Counted from the first letter of the stretch, positions 1 to 5,745 are shown. The stretch is 5,877 nt of DNA from Vulcanimicrobiota bacterium (GCA_013289785.1 JABCZE010000117.1:1-5877), one strand, 5' to 3'. The notes: generated by a model not told the origin, from the sequence alone. Made by a program: numbers and translations.

Positions 1-339
1 CCCGAAGATACGATGTACGTCGACATCGTCGCCTGGGAACGGCTCGCCGAGACTTGCAACACGTATCTTAAAAAGGGCAGTCCCGTGCTCGTCGAAGGGC
101 GGCTCTCGATCCGCTCCTACGACGATACCAAGCTGAAGGACGACGCCGGCCAGCCGATTCGTCGTCAAGCCACCGAAGTCGTGATCTCGGGGATGCAAAT
201 GCTTTCGTCGCGTCGCGACGACGGCGACGCGGGCGATCAGGGCGGCTTTAACGGAGGTCGCAGCACGGCGGCCGTCGGTGCACCCGCACGCGCGACCGAT
301 AGTTCGGCCGACGAGCTGGACGACGAAATTCCGTTCTAG
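1..339 (+). CDS. ssb: Single-stranded DNA-binding protein, C-terminal part (5' truncated by window edge)
   Basis: SSB coats single-stranded DNA in the cytoplasm during replication, recombination and repair, and recruits partner proteins through its C-terminal tip. The frame is open from base 1, so the gene starts outside the window; the ATG at 13 is internal. Visible residues 5-35 (MYVDIVAWERLAETCNTYLK onward) match the OB-fold core of SSB, where the family reads roughly VvaWgklAE-c-yLkKGs. VLVEGRLSIRSYDD follows, then the closing strand EVVISGMQML at about 59-68. Next comes a Gly/Ala/Asp-rich disordered linker of about 30 residues, then the acidic tip ELDDEIPF that ends the protein, close to the canonical DDDIPF partner-binding peptide. 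Length and layout fit a bacterial SSB of roughly 150-170 residues. In many bacteria ssb lies beside rpsF and rpsR; those neighbours would be off the left edge. Identification is secure. Confidence 0.95.
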   Translation, partial: PEDTMYVDIVAWERLAETCNTYLKKGSPVLVEGRLSIRSYDDTKLKDDAGQPIRRQATEVVISGMQMLSSRRDDGDAGDQGGFNGGRSTAAVGAPARATDSSADELDDEIPF

Positions 340-353
340 CCGCCCAGTGCGGC
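339..353. terminator. Short GC hairpin between two convergent genes; possible weak bidirectional terminator
   Basis: A perfect 5-base stem GCCGC / GCGGC with the 5-base loop CCAGT sits in the 19-base gap between the ssb stop codon and the stop codon of the facing lipoprotein gene. Its first base is the last base of the ssb stop. There is no T-run on either side, so it is not a classical intrinsic terminator. The convergent position is the main reason to list it. Confidence 0.25.
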
Positions 354-358
354 GTCGA

Positions 359-997
359 TCAGCACTTGCTCGGAGCGAGCTTTCCCGGAAGAATGCTGAT
401 GACTCCCGATGAGGCTTCCCCCATGTGCACGTTTTTTAGAACGAACCCGATTCCGCGAATCGTCGCGCCGTTCTTGGTCGAAAACGCGGTGGCGTAGCAT
501 TCTCCAAGGGAGTTCCAAAGGCTGCCGACATCGGACGCGCCTTGTGCCGTGTATACTTTCCCGACCGCGAGCGATTTGCTCGACAGGCCGCCCGTCGCCG
601 GGAGCTTTGCACCGAAGATCACGCCGTACGTGTTCATCTTAAACTGTATATAGAAGATCGGGCTGACCGAACCCGGCGGCGGAAACGCGCCGGGATTATA
701 GGCCGTGGTACTGCTGATCAACGCCATCGAGGCGTGAGAAGTAGGGCCGGGGTAATCCATCGTGCCGCCCCAACCCCCAAAACTCGGAACGCAGAGCGTA
801 CCGCCGTTGGTGGACAGTGCCTTTGCGCCGACGCTCGCGTACTCTTTGGTGTTCTTTTGGCCCTTGCAGGGCGGTGGCGCGTCGGGCGTCGCCACATTGA
901 GGAGCGCGCCGTTCGTTCCGGTTAGAGCTTGTGATCCGCCGCATGCCGCAAGCGAAACGGCGATTACCATAGCGGCTACTCGGGCCGGTAAATGCAT
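359..997 (-). CDS. Small secreted lipoprotein of unknown function (212 aa), four extra cysteines
   Basis: I do not recognise a characterised family. The N-terminus MHLPARVAAMVIAVSLAAC is a type II (lipoprotein) signal peptide with lipobox L16-A-A-C19, so the mature protein should be lipid-anchored at Cys19 in the envelope. The mature part has four further cysteines (C44, C69, C167 and the last residue C212), enough for two disulfides, and is rich in Gly, Ser, Thr and Pro with little charge, typical of an exported beta-rich domain. A segment around 61-83 (LSTNGGTLCVPSFGGWGGTM) is distinctive and would serve as a search handle. The ATG at 997 is well supported: an AAGGAG sequence lies 5 bases upstream. 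It is the last gene of the minus-strand run, 24 bases after the preceding lipoprotein gene. Reading frame and export are secure; function is unknown. Confidence 0.85.
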   Translation of the reverse strand: MHLPARVAAMVIAVSLAACGGSQALTGTNGALLNVATPDAPPPCKGQKNTKEYASVGAKALSTNGGTLCVPSFGGWGGTMDYPGPTSHASMALISSTTAYNPGAFPPPGSVSPIFYIQFKMNTYGVIFGAKLPATGGLSSKSLAVGKVYTAQGASDVGSLWNSLGECYATAFSTKNGATIRGIGFVLKNVHMGEASSGVISILPGKLAPSKC

Positions 998-1002
998 GAT
1001 GA

Positions 1003-1008
1003 CTCCTT
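1003..1008 (-). promoter_or_regulatory. Strong ribosome-binding site for the 212-aa lipoprotein
   Basis: AAGGAG on the minus strand, 5 bases before the ATG at 997. It is the clearest Shine-Dalgarno sequence in the minus-strand run and fixes the start of the last gene, the only one of that run that does not overlap the gene before it. Confidence 0.8.
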
Positions 1009-1021
1009 ATTAAGGCGGTGT

Positions 1022-1426
1022 TCAAAGAATGCGTAGGTCGATCACCGCGATTGGCGGACTGCCGGTGTTGTTGAGGACCGCGCTAAAACCGCAATCGTCG
1101 GGCTTGTGCGTGAGCGCCTTGAACCAGTACACAACGTGAACGTAACCGGTCTGCTTGCCGCGCTGACCGTGGGTCGTCGCCGAGATTTGCCCGCCGTTCT
1201 TGCAGTAGACGGGTTCGGTGTAGTAGCCATCGGGTCCCCAATAGCTAAGAATTGCGCGGCCGTGCGTTCCATCGGCCTTTAGGCGAAGCGCCGGCTTATT
1301 CCAGTAGATGTTGCCGGGCGCGGTAGCCCCGATAACGCCGGGGCCGGCGCGGAACGAATCGCCGCCGCAACCGGAAAGCAGCGCCATGGCGAAAAGAACG
1401 GCGACTGAGGCTTTACGGCGGTCCAT
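1022..1426 (-). CDS. Small lipoprotein of unknown function (134 aa)
   Basis: I do not recognise the family. MDRRKASVAVLFAMALLSGC is a lipoprotein signal peptide: a basic n-region, a hydrophobic core and lipobox L17-S-G-C20. The mature domain of about 114 residues has two cysteines (C75 and C112) that could form one disulfide. It is rich in aromatic residues and beta-type alternation (YVHVVYWFKAL, PIAVIDLRIL), suggesting a small beta-sandwich. The ATG at 1426 is chosen because it places the positively charged stretch directly before the hydrophobic core; a TTG at 1435 in the same frame would add three residues. No good Shine-Dalgarno sequence is seen before either start. The first 14 bases overlap the end of the YceI gene, so translation is probably coupled to that gene. 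Existence and export are well supported; the role is unknown. Confidence 0.82.
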   Translation of the reverse strand: MDRRKASVAVLFAMALLSGCGGDSFRAGPGVIGATAPGNIYWNKPALRLKADGTHGRAILSYWGPDGYYTEPVYCKNGGQISATTHGQRGKQTGYVHVVYWFKALTHKPDDCGFSAVLNNTGSPPIAVIDLRIL

Positions 1427-1991
1427 CGGCTTCAATATTTAGCGAGATATCCACGCTGTTCCCGACGATCAGCGGGCCGTACGTCATGCCCCACTGCGTC
1501 CGATCGATCGTCACGGTTGCGCCGTAGGCGATGATGGATCGCCCGCGCGGCGATTTCCCCGAAGCGATGACCTGCGCGTTCAATACGACGGGATGCGTCT
1601 CGCCGTGCATCGTCAGATCGCCCGCGATCGTAAAATGTTTGGGGTCCGTGCCTTCGACTTTCGTGCTGGTGAAACGTATCTCAGGCGTCGATGCGACGTT
1701 GAAATAGTGCGCGGAGCGAATGTCGCCGTCGCGCATGTCGTTGTGCGTGTCGACCTTCGAAGCATCGAGCACGGCCGAAACGGCGGTGGGTATCTGCGCG
1801 CCGGCGTCGAGCGTGACCGATGCCTTTTCGATCGGAATCGTGCCGATGACCGGAACGATGCCGAAGTGACGTGCGGTAAACTGCGCGGTGGAATGTACGG
1901 GGTCGACCGTCCAGGTCTCCGGCTGCGCGCCGAGCACCGGCTGGGCGGCGAGCATAACGAAGAGTGAGAGCGCGAGCGGAAACGTCTTCAT
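1413..1991 (-). CDS. YceI-family periplasmic lipid-binding-type protein (192 aa)
   Basis: YceI-family proteins are secreted lipocalin-like beta-barrels; characterised members bind long isoprenoid chains such as polyprenyl or quinone tails. The protein starts MKTFPLALSLFVMLAAQPVLG, a Sec signal peptide with likely cleavage after A22. Family hallmarks follow in order: WTVDPVHSTAQFTARHFGI (27-45) with a following V-x-G, the middle block STPEIRFTSTKVEG (101-114), GDLTMHGETHPVVL (124-137), and the closing block DRTQWGMTYGPLIVGNSVDI (163-182). Length is typical. A much longer open frame extends upstream to 2390, but the ATG at 1991 is clearly right: it precedes the signal peptide and overlaps the TGA of the preceding channel-like gene as ATGA. 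The preceding sequence GGGGGAAG provides a purine-rich ribosome-binding region. The YceI assignment is secure; the ligand is unknown. Confidence 0.93.
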   Translation of the reverse strand: MKTFPLALSLFVMLAAQPVLGAQPETWTVDPVHSTAQFTARHFGIVPVIGTIPIEKASVTLDAGAQIPTAVSAVLDASKVDTHNDMRDGDIRSAHYFNVASTPEIRFTSTKVEGTDPKHFTIAGDLTMHGETHPVVLNAQVIASGKSPRGRSIIAYGATVTIDRTQWGMTYGPLIVGNSVDISLNIEADGPP

Positions 1992-2638
1992 CCTGGCGTT
2001 CTTCCCCCTTCGGCGCCTGCGCTCTTCTTTACGTCCGAGCGCTTGGCGATGACCGACTCGAAGCGGCGATCCGGCACGATCCAGAGAACGGCAACGGTGA
2101 CGAAAATCGCGTCGGCCGCAATCGTCGAAAAAAACGCAATCGCAATGCCAGAAAGATAAAGCGCGGCCGACACCTTGCCTTTTACGTCGGCGTTGACGGC
2201 TTTGGCAAAGGCGCCGTCGGGCCCGTTTACCTTGAGAAGCGCCGCTTGCAAAATAAAGAATGCGATCGCATCCATCAGGAGCACGAAGCCGTAGAGCGCC
2301 GTTGGGACCGCAGCGAACGGGTTGCGCCCGAGCCAAGCTGTGGTAAGCGGCGCGAGCGACAGCCAAAAGAGCAGATGCAGGTTCGCCCACATCACTTGCC
2401 CGTCGATCCCGTCGCTCGCCCGGAGCATATGATGGTGGTTATTCCAGTAAATTCCGATAAAAGCGAAGCTGAGGATGTAGGCAGAGAACGTCGGAATCAG
2501 CGCGTGCAGCGACCGCAAGTCGGCGCCGTCGGGCGGCCGCAGCTCGAGCACCATGATCGTGATGATCACCGCCATGACGCCGTCGCTGAATGCCTCGAGG
2601 CGCCCGGCTTCCGTTGAGAACCGGGGCCCCCTAATCAA
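1988..2638 (-). CDS. TMEM175/DUF1211-family membrane protein, probable potassium channel (216 aa)
   Basis: Bacterial TMEM175-family (DUF1211) proteins have six membrane segments and assemble as tetrameric, potassium-selective leak channels without the usual TVGYG filter. The signature RxxxFSDG is present as RLEAFSDG (13-20) at the start of the first membrane helix (about 17-34, ending LELRPPDG). The second conserved patch IYWNNHHHM (63-71) follows helix 2. Further hydrophobic segments lie near 82-103, 112-134, 155-172 and 173-189, giving six, followed by a charged cytoplasmic tail. There is no ATG before the signature, so the start is read as the TTG at 2638, eight bases inside the end of the preceding small gene (ATATTGATTAG on the minus strand). 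GGGAGA lies 11 bases further upstream. The stop shares ATGA with the YceI gene. Family assignment is firm; ion selectivity is inferred. Confidence 0.92.
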   Translation of the reverse strand: MIRGPRFSTEAGRLEAFSDGVMAVIITIMVLELRPPDGADLRSLHALIPTFSAYILSFAFIGIYWNNHHHMLRASDGIDGQVMWANLHLLFWLSLAPLTTAWLGRNPFAAVPTALYGFVLLMDAIAFFILQAALLKVNGPDGAFAKAVNADVKGKVSAALYLSGIAIAFFSTIAADAIFVTVAVLWIVPDRRFESVIAKRSDVKKSAGAEGGRTPG

Positions 2639-2765
2639 TATCTTCGGTCTCTCCCGTCGCGCTAAGGGATAAAAAGAAACCGGCGAGCACGACCAGGCAC
2701 AGAATCACGGCGCCGAGCACCCAACCCCAGTGACTCGAGGTCCAGTGCTCGTACTTATCCAGCAA
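2631..2765 (-). CDS. Small single-span membrane protein (44 aa), translationally linked to the TMEM175-like gene
   Basis: Reading the minus strand from a TTG at 2765 gives a 44-residue protein. Its amphipathic aromatic start (MLDKYEHWTSSHWGW) is followed by one strongly hydrophobic stretch at about 15-34 (VLGAVILCLVVLAGFFL and on) and a short acidic tail SATGETEDID. This is a credible single-pass membrane protein or micropeptide. Its TAG stop lies inside the TTG start region of the channel-like gene (8-base overlap), which is typical of translational coupling. Against it: the start is not ATG, the nearest GGAG is about 22 bases upstream, and an in-frame TGA sits just upstream, so there is no longer version. 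I do not recognise a family. It may be an accessory subunit or regulator of the channel, or the first gene of the run. Existence is inferred from composition and junction geometry. Confidence 0.5.
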   Translation of the reverse strand: MLDKYEHWTSSHWGWVLGAVILCLVVLAGFFLSLSATGETEDID

Positions 2766-2932
2766 CGGTCGGCCCGAAGCGATTCATCTCCGGTGCGTTC
2801 TATCGTAGCGGCGTTAAGTCTTGCGCGGTCGAACCGGCGCCGTCCGGCTCGGGCCTGCAAGCCGAAACGTTTTACCAATTGTCCAAAGGCGCGGGTAGTG
2901 GATTGTGTAAGAATCCAGGACATGTAACTCGC

Positions 2933-2960
2933 TCGTCCTTCGACTGCGCTCAGGATGACA
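2933..2960 (+). repeat. 28-base repeat, left copy, in the leader of glutamine synthetase
   Basis: This 28-base stretch begins TCGTCCTTCGAC and ends CTCAGGATGACA. Its exact reverse complement occurs at 4466-4493 beyond the other end of the glutamine synthetase gene. The match breaks at the next base on both sides, so the element is exactly 28 bases in this comparison. As RNA it can fold with the 6-base stem CGUCCU / AGGAUG (one G-U pair) around a 12-base loop. It ends one base before the AAAGGAG ribosome-binding region. It looks like a short dispersed repeat of the kind scattered between genes, but that needs genome-wide counts. Confidence 0.9.
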
Positions 2961-2967
2961 AAAGGAG
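2961..2967 (+). promoter_or_regulatory. Ribosome-binding site of glutamine synthetase
   Basis: AAAGGAG lies 10 bases before the ATG at 2978 and directly after the 28-base repeat. It decides the start: an open frame reaches back to a TTG at 2879, but that reading would translate the repeat and has no comparable ribosome-binding site. Confidence 0.85.
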
Positions 2968-2977
2968 AACGAACCAC

Positions 2978-4429
2978 ATGACTTCGACGGCCATGCCGAC
3001 CAACGCCGACCTGCGCGACTTCCTGATGCTCCCCTACTCCGAGCTCGAAGAGCTCAACTTGCGCGCCAAGCAGCAGCGCCAAGAGCGCGTCCCGCTTCAC
3101 GCTCTGCAAGAACAGCGGCTGAAATATCTGGCCGACGAGCCACGCATCAAAGCCCTTACGGTGCTCTTCAGCGATCTGGAGGGCCGCCTCCACATGCTCG
3201 ACTACGACAAGAAGTTCTTGCTCAAGTCGCACGACAATCTTACGTTCGACGGCTCCTCGATTCGCGGCTTCACGCCGCAGCGCGAAAGCGACTTACGGCT
3301 GTCGCTGGACTGGAGTGCGTTTTACTGGGGACCGGCGGACATCTTTGGGCCCGGCAAAGTGCTCGTCTTCGGCGACGTCTTCGATCGCGATGGACAATCG
3401 TTCAGCGGCGACGTTCGTGGCGCGCTCAAGAAGTTTGCCAACGACTGCTACACGAAGGAAGGCTACGCACTCAACGCGGCCAGCGAGATCGAAGGCTTCC
3501 TCTTCAAAGGGCTCGACGCGGAGCGACGCTATCACGAGACCGGGAAGTTCGAGTACGTCAATACCGGCGGCTACTATCACTCCTTACCCGGCGATCCGCT
3601 GCGCGACTTCATCGATACGGTTGCCGAAGTGCAGCGCGCGATGGGCTTTCAAAACGAGAAAGACCATCCGGAGGTCGCGCCCTCGCAGTTCGAGATCAAC
3701 TATAACTACGGCGAGGTCGTCGCAGCCGCGGACCAGATCCAGCTCTACAAGCTGATCTGCCGCCAAGTCGCGACGCGGCTCGGAATGACGGCCAGCTTCA
3801 TGCCCAAACCGGTCGTCGGCGTCAACGGAAGCGGAATGCACACCAACGTCTCGGTGAGCAAGAACGGCAAGAACCTCTTCTGGGATCCGAAGGGTCAGGA
3901 GCAGCTCAGCGCCTTCGGCTGGAAGTTCGTCGACCGCATCCTGACGCACGGCGACGAGCTCTGCCTGATGTTCAACTCTAGCGTGAACTCGTATCGCCGG
4001 CTCGACCCGCACTTCGAGGCGCCCAATCAGATCAAGGCTTCGGCGATCGATCGCGGCTCGATGGTACGCATTCCGATCGGTAACGAGCGCAGCATGCGCA
4101 CCGAAGTTCGCTCGGTAGCCCCCGACGCAAATCCCTATATGGTGATGCTCGCGGTCTTTAAGACCGGGCTCGATGGCACGACCAGCACGCTCAAAAACTT
4201 GCGCCAAGCCGATCGCTACCTGCCCGACAACATCTACGACGCGATGGCCGCGTTTCGCGCTTCAGAATGGACCGGCAAGCTTCTGGGTGACGACGTGAAG
4301 CAACGCTATGCCGATCTCAAACAGGCCAGCGCCGACCGCTGCCCGCGCCTACTCGGAAGCTTCGTCAAAGCGCAAGAAGTGCAGTACCACCACGAAGTCT
4401 ACAACCAGTACCTATGGAACCTCTTTTAG
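2978..4429 (+). CDS. glnA: Type I glutamine synthetase, 483 aa, with N-terminal extension and no adenylylation loop
   Basis: Glutamine synthetase makes glutamine from glutamate, ammonia and ATP in the cytoplasm. Residues 1-55 form a charged helical extension (SELEELNLRAKQQRQE) before the usual start of the beta-grasp domain at about 58 (IKALTVLFSDLEGRLHML). FDGSSIRGF (90-98) carries the catalytic aspartate, D91. Metal and substrate residues can be matched to the enterobacterial enzyme: E170 and E172, E232 and E239, H288 in the ATP-site signature KPVVGVNGSGMHTNVS (277-292), the NSYRRL block, flap glutamate E347 in FEAP, R359, and E376-V-R378 before NPYMVML. All are present, so it should be active. 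The region that carries the regulatory tyrosine in NLYDLPPE of adenylylated enzymes is replaced by a short STLKNLRQADRYLPDN segment. The C-terminus is EVYNQYLWNLF. The symbol is by family; it may be a divergent paralogue. Confidence 0.93.
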   Translation: MTSTAMPTNADLRDFLMLPYSELEELNLRAKQQRQERVPLHALQEQRLKYLADEPRIKALTVLFSDLEGRLHMLDYDKKFLLKSHDNLTFDGSSIRGFTPQRESDLRLSLDWSAFYWGPADIFGPGKVLVFGDVFDRDGQSFSGDVRGALKKFANDCYTKEGYALNAASEIEGFLFKGLDAERRYHETGKFEYVNTGGYYHSLPGDPLRDFIDTVAEVQRAMGFQNEKDHPEVAPSQFEINYNYGEVVAAADQIQLYKLICRQVATRLGMTASFMPKPVVGVNGSGMHTNVSVSKNGKNLFWDPKGQEQLSAFGWKFVDRILTHGDELCLMFNSSVNSYRRLDPHFEAPNQIKASAIDRGSMVRIPIGNERSMRTEVRSVAPDANPYMVMLAVFKTGLDGTTSTLKNLRQADRYLPDNIYDAMAAFRASEWTGKLLGDDVKQRYADLKQASADRCPRLLGSFVKAQEVQYHHEVYNQYLWNLF

Positions 4430-4442
4430 CCTTCGAGCGAAC

Positions 4443-4499
4443 TAGTGTCATCCTGAGCGCAGTAGTGTCATCCTGAGCGCAGTCGAAGGACGAAGGACG
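4443..4499. repeat. Repeat cluster between convergent genes: 28-base repeat right copy plus partial tandem copy
   Basis: Three layers can be seen. First, positions 4466-4493 are the exact reverse complement of 2933-2960. Second, a 20-base period runs through 4443-4483: the unit TAGTGTCATCCTGAGCGCAG occurs twice in tandem, so the left unit is a truncated second copy of the same element. Third, CGAAGGA is repeated in tandem at 4484-4497. In addition CCTTCGA at 4430-4436, right after the glutamine synthetase stop, can pair with TCGAAGG at 4483-4489 across a 46-base loop. The cluster fills most of the 71 bases between the two facing stop codons, so it would be transcribed into the 3' ends of both messages. 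There is no T-run, so a terminator role is possible but unproven. Confidence 0.88.
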
Positions 4500-4500
4500 C

Positions 4501-5724
4501 CTAGCGGTCGTGGGAGGTGCGAATCTGTTCTAGCGGTATGGCGATCACGCTGCCGGTGTCGCTTCCGATGATCAGCGTCGTGCCGACCACGATCGGGGAG
4601 CCGACGTTGAACGCGGTATGCATCAGCTTGTCGCCGACGACGTGACCCGTCTTAGCGTCGAGCGCCCACAGATACCCGCCTAAGTCGCCGAAGTAGACGG
4701 TGTCGTCGATGTCGACGATGCCGCCCTTGACGGCACCTCGCGTCGGCGTTTCCCAGAGCAGCATGCCGTTGGCTGTATCGAGGGCGTGCATCCATGGCGC
4801 GAGCGCGCTGCCGACGTACAGCCGGCTTCCCTCGAGCAACGGAATTGCGGCTTCGTTACGGATAGGAAGCGCGCCGCTCTCCAGGGCGACGTCCCACAAA
4901 CTTGCGCCGCTGCCGGCGTCGAGCGCGTAGACTCGTTCCGCTGTTAGATCGCCGACGGCCGTCGATGTATCGGGCAGCACCGGCGAGACGTAGTCGCAGA
5001 AGATGCGGCGTCCGTCGGTGACCGGAGGGCAATCGCCGATTCCCGAGGCGCCCCGCGAAAACGGGCTGCGCCAGATGATGGAGCCGCCGTCTGCGTGCAG
5101 CCGCCACGCCGCGTTGCTGCCGACTCCCGTCGTGACGAAGTCGCCGTTACCGATGGGAAGAATCGCAGACATCGAGGCCATGGACCCCAGCCAGTGCTGA
5201 AAGCGCATCTCGCCGCTGACCGGGTCGAGGCCGTTAATCCAGCCTGCCCCGTCGTGGTCGATCAACGTGCCGCCGATGATGGCGGGCGTCGGCATCGCCG
5301 AGCCGCTCACCGTAGTTTGCCAGCGCATGTTTCCGCTAAAACGATCGAAGCCGATGAGCGCGCTCGCGCCTTGGCCGACCATCATTGGTTCGGAAGGCGA
5401 CGAGCTGCGGCTGGTCGGGTCACCTTCACCCACGATAACCAAATCGTTGTAAACCAGGGGCGCGCTCATGAGCGGGTTGGGCACGCGCGCGCTCCATAAC
5501 ACCTTTCCGGTGGTGGCTTCGATCGCGTAGAGCGAGCCGTTGTTGTTCCCGACGTAGATCGTGCCGTCGACCATCGTTGGACTGGCGGAGATTTGTCCGC
5601 CGGTTTCGATCCGCCACGACGCGTTGAGGGTACCGTCGACGACGGCGTTGTTTTGCGGGCCCAGTCGAAACTGCGTCCACGCAACCGCAAGCGTCAAAAC
5701 GATTCGGCCGGCTAGGGCAATCAT
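4501..5724 (-). CDS. Secreted PQQ-type beta-propeller repeat protein (407 aa)
   Basis: Proteins with this repeat fold as seven- or eight-bladed propellers; some are PQQ enzymes, others scaffolds such as BamB. The blade motif (A-x-D-x-x-T/S-G-x-x-x-W) recurs at about 66-77 (YAIEATTGKVLW), 124-135 (IGFDRFSGNMRW), 165-175, 207-218, 266-277 (YALDAGSGASLW), 313-324 and 352-363, with a last strand GSVIAI near 392-397. The N-terminus MIALAGRIVLTLAVAWTQF is a signal peptide or anchor, so it acts outside the cytoplasm. The only cysteines, C232 and C243, are not adjacent, so the vicinal disulfide of PQQ alcohol dehydrogenases is absent, and the protein is shorter than their usual 550-plus residues. The ATG at 5724 is chosen; two TTG codons (5730, 5727) precede it, and a weak GCGGGA fits the first better. 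It follows the pqqB end by 21 bases (15 from the TTG at 5730). Whether it binds PQQ is open. Confidence 0.88.
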   Translation of the reverse strand: MIALAGRIVLTLAVAWTQFRLGPQNNAVVDGTLNASWRIETGGQISASPTMVDGTIYVGNNNGSLYAIEATTGKVLWSARVPNPLMSAPLVYNDLVIVGEGDPTSRSSSPSEPMMVGQGASALIGFDRFSGNMRWQTTVSGSAMPTPAIIGGTLIDHDGAGWINGLDPVSGEMRFQHWLGSMASMSAILPIGNGDFVTTGVGSNAAWRLHADGGSIIWRSPFSRGASGIGDCPPVTDGRRIFCDYVSPVLPDTSTAVGDLTAERVYALDAGSGASLWDVALESGALPIRNEAAIPLLEGSRLYVGSALAPWMHALDTANGMLLWETPTRGAVKGGIVDIDDTVYFGDLGGYLWALDAKTGHVVGDKLMHTAFNVGSPIVVGTTLIIGSDTGSVIAIPLEQIRTSHDR

Positions 5725-5745
5725 CAACAATAGAGAGTTCCCGCT

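Larger units (their letters stand above)
2766..2977. promoter_or_regulatory. Divergent intergenic region that should hold promoters for the minus-strand run and for glutamine synthetase
   Basis: The run to the left and glutamine synthetase to the right are transcribed away from this gap, so both promoters should be here. I see no convincing sigma70-type pair on either strand. Visible structure is a perfect 8-base palindrome AAACGTTT at 2865-2872, a small inverted repeat TGGATT / AATCCA (2899-2904 and 2912-2917, 7-base loop), and the 28-base repeat at 2933-2960. A possible 10-codon leader frame on the minus strand (2787 to 2755, MNRFGPTVAG) has no properly spaced ribosome-binding site. Any of the palindromes could be an operator, but nothing in the sequence proves it. 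Confidence 0.4.

Noticed and set aside
542..925. 127-codon open frame on the plus strand
   Set aside because: Antisense to the lipoprotein gene with a clear signal peptide and Shine-Dalgarno sequence; Arg-rich and featureless.
1992..2390. Long N-terminal extension of the YceI protein
   Set aside because: It lies on top of the channel-like gene in another frame, is Arg-rich in the manner of out-of-frame GC-rich DNA, and would bury the signal peptide that starts at 1991.
1964..2617. 217-codon open frame on the plus strand
   Set aside because: Antisense to the TMEM175-family gene; its composition (dense Arg, Glu, His without hydrophobic core) is that of a shadow frame.
2755..2787. 10-codon leader peptide before the small membrane gene
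   Set aside because: GGAG touches the ATG with no spacer and the peptide shows no attenuator-type residue run.
2879..2977. Glutamine synthetase extended 33 codons upstream to a TTG
   Set aside because: The extension would translate the 28-base repeat, has no homology-like features and lacks a spaced ribosome-binding site, while the ATG at 2978 has AAAGGAG 10 bases upstream.
3584..4207. 207-codon open frame on the minus strand
   Set aside because: Antisense shadow inside the glutamine synthetase gene, whose catalytic motifs prove the coding strand.
2933..4493. Insertion sequence or transposon
   Set aside because: The flanking inverted repeats enclose only a metabolic enzyme; there is no transposase frame and no target-site duplication outside the repeats.
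4443..4499. CRISPR-like direct repeats
   Set aside because: Only two 20-base units in immediate tandem with no spacers and no cas genes.
4501..5724. PQQ-dependent alcohol or glucose dehydrogenase
   Set aside because: Too short, no vicinal cysteines, no cytochrome CxxCH motif; only the repeat blades and the neighbouring pqqB support a PQQ link.
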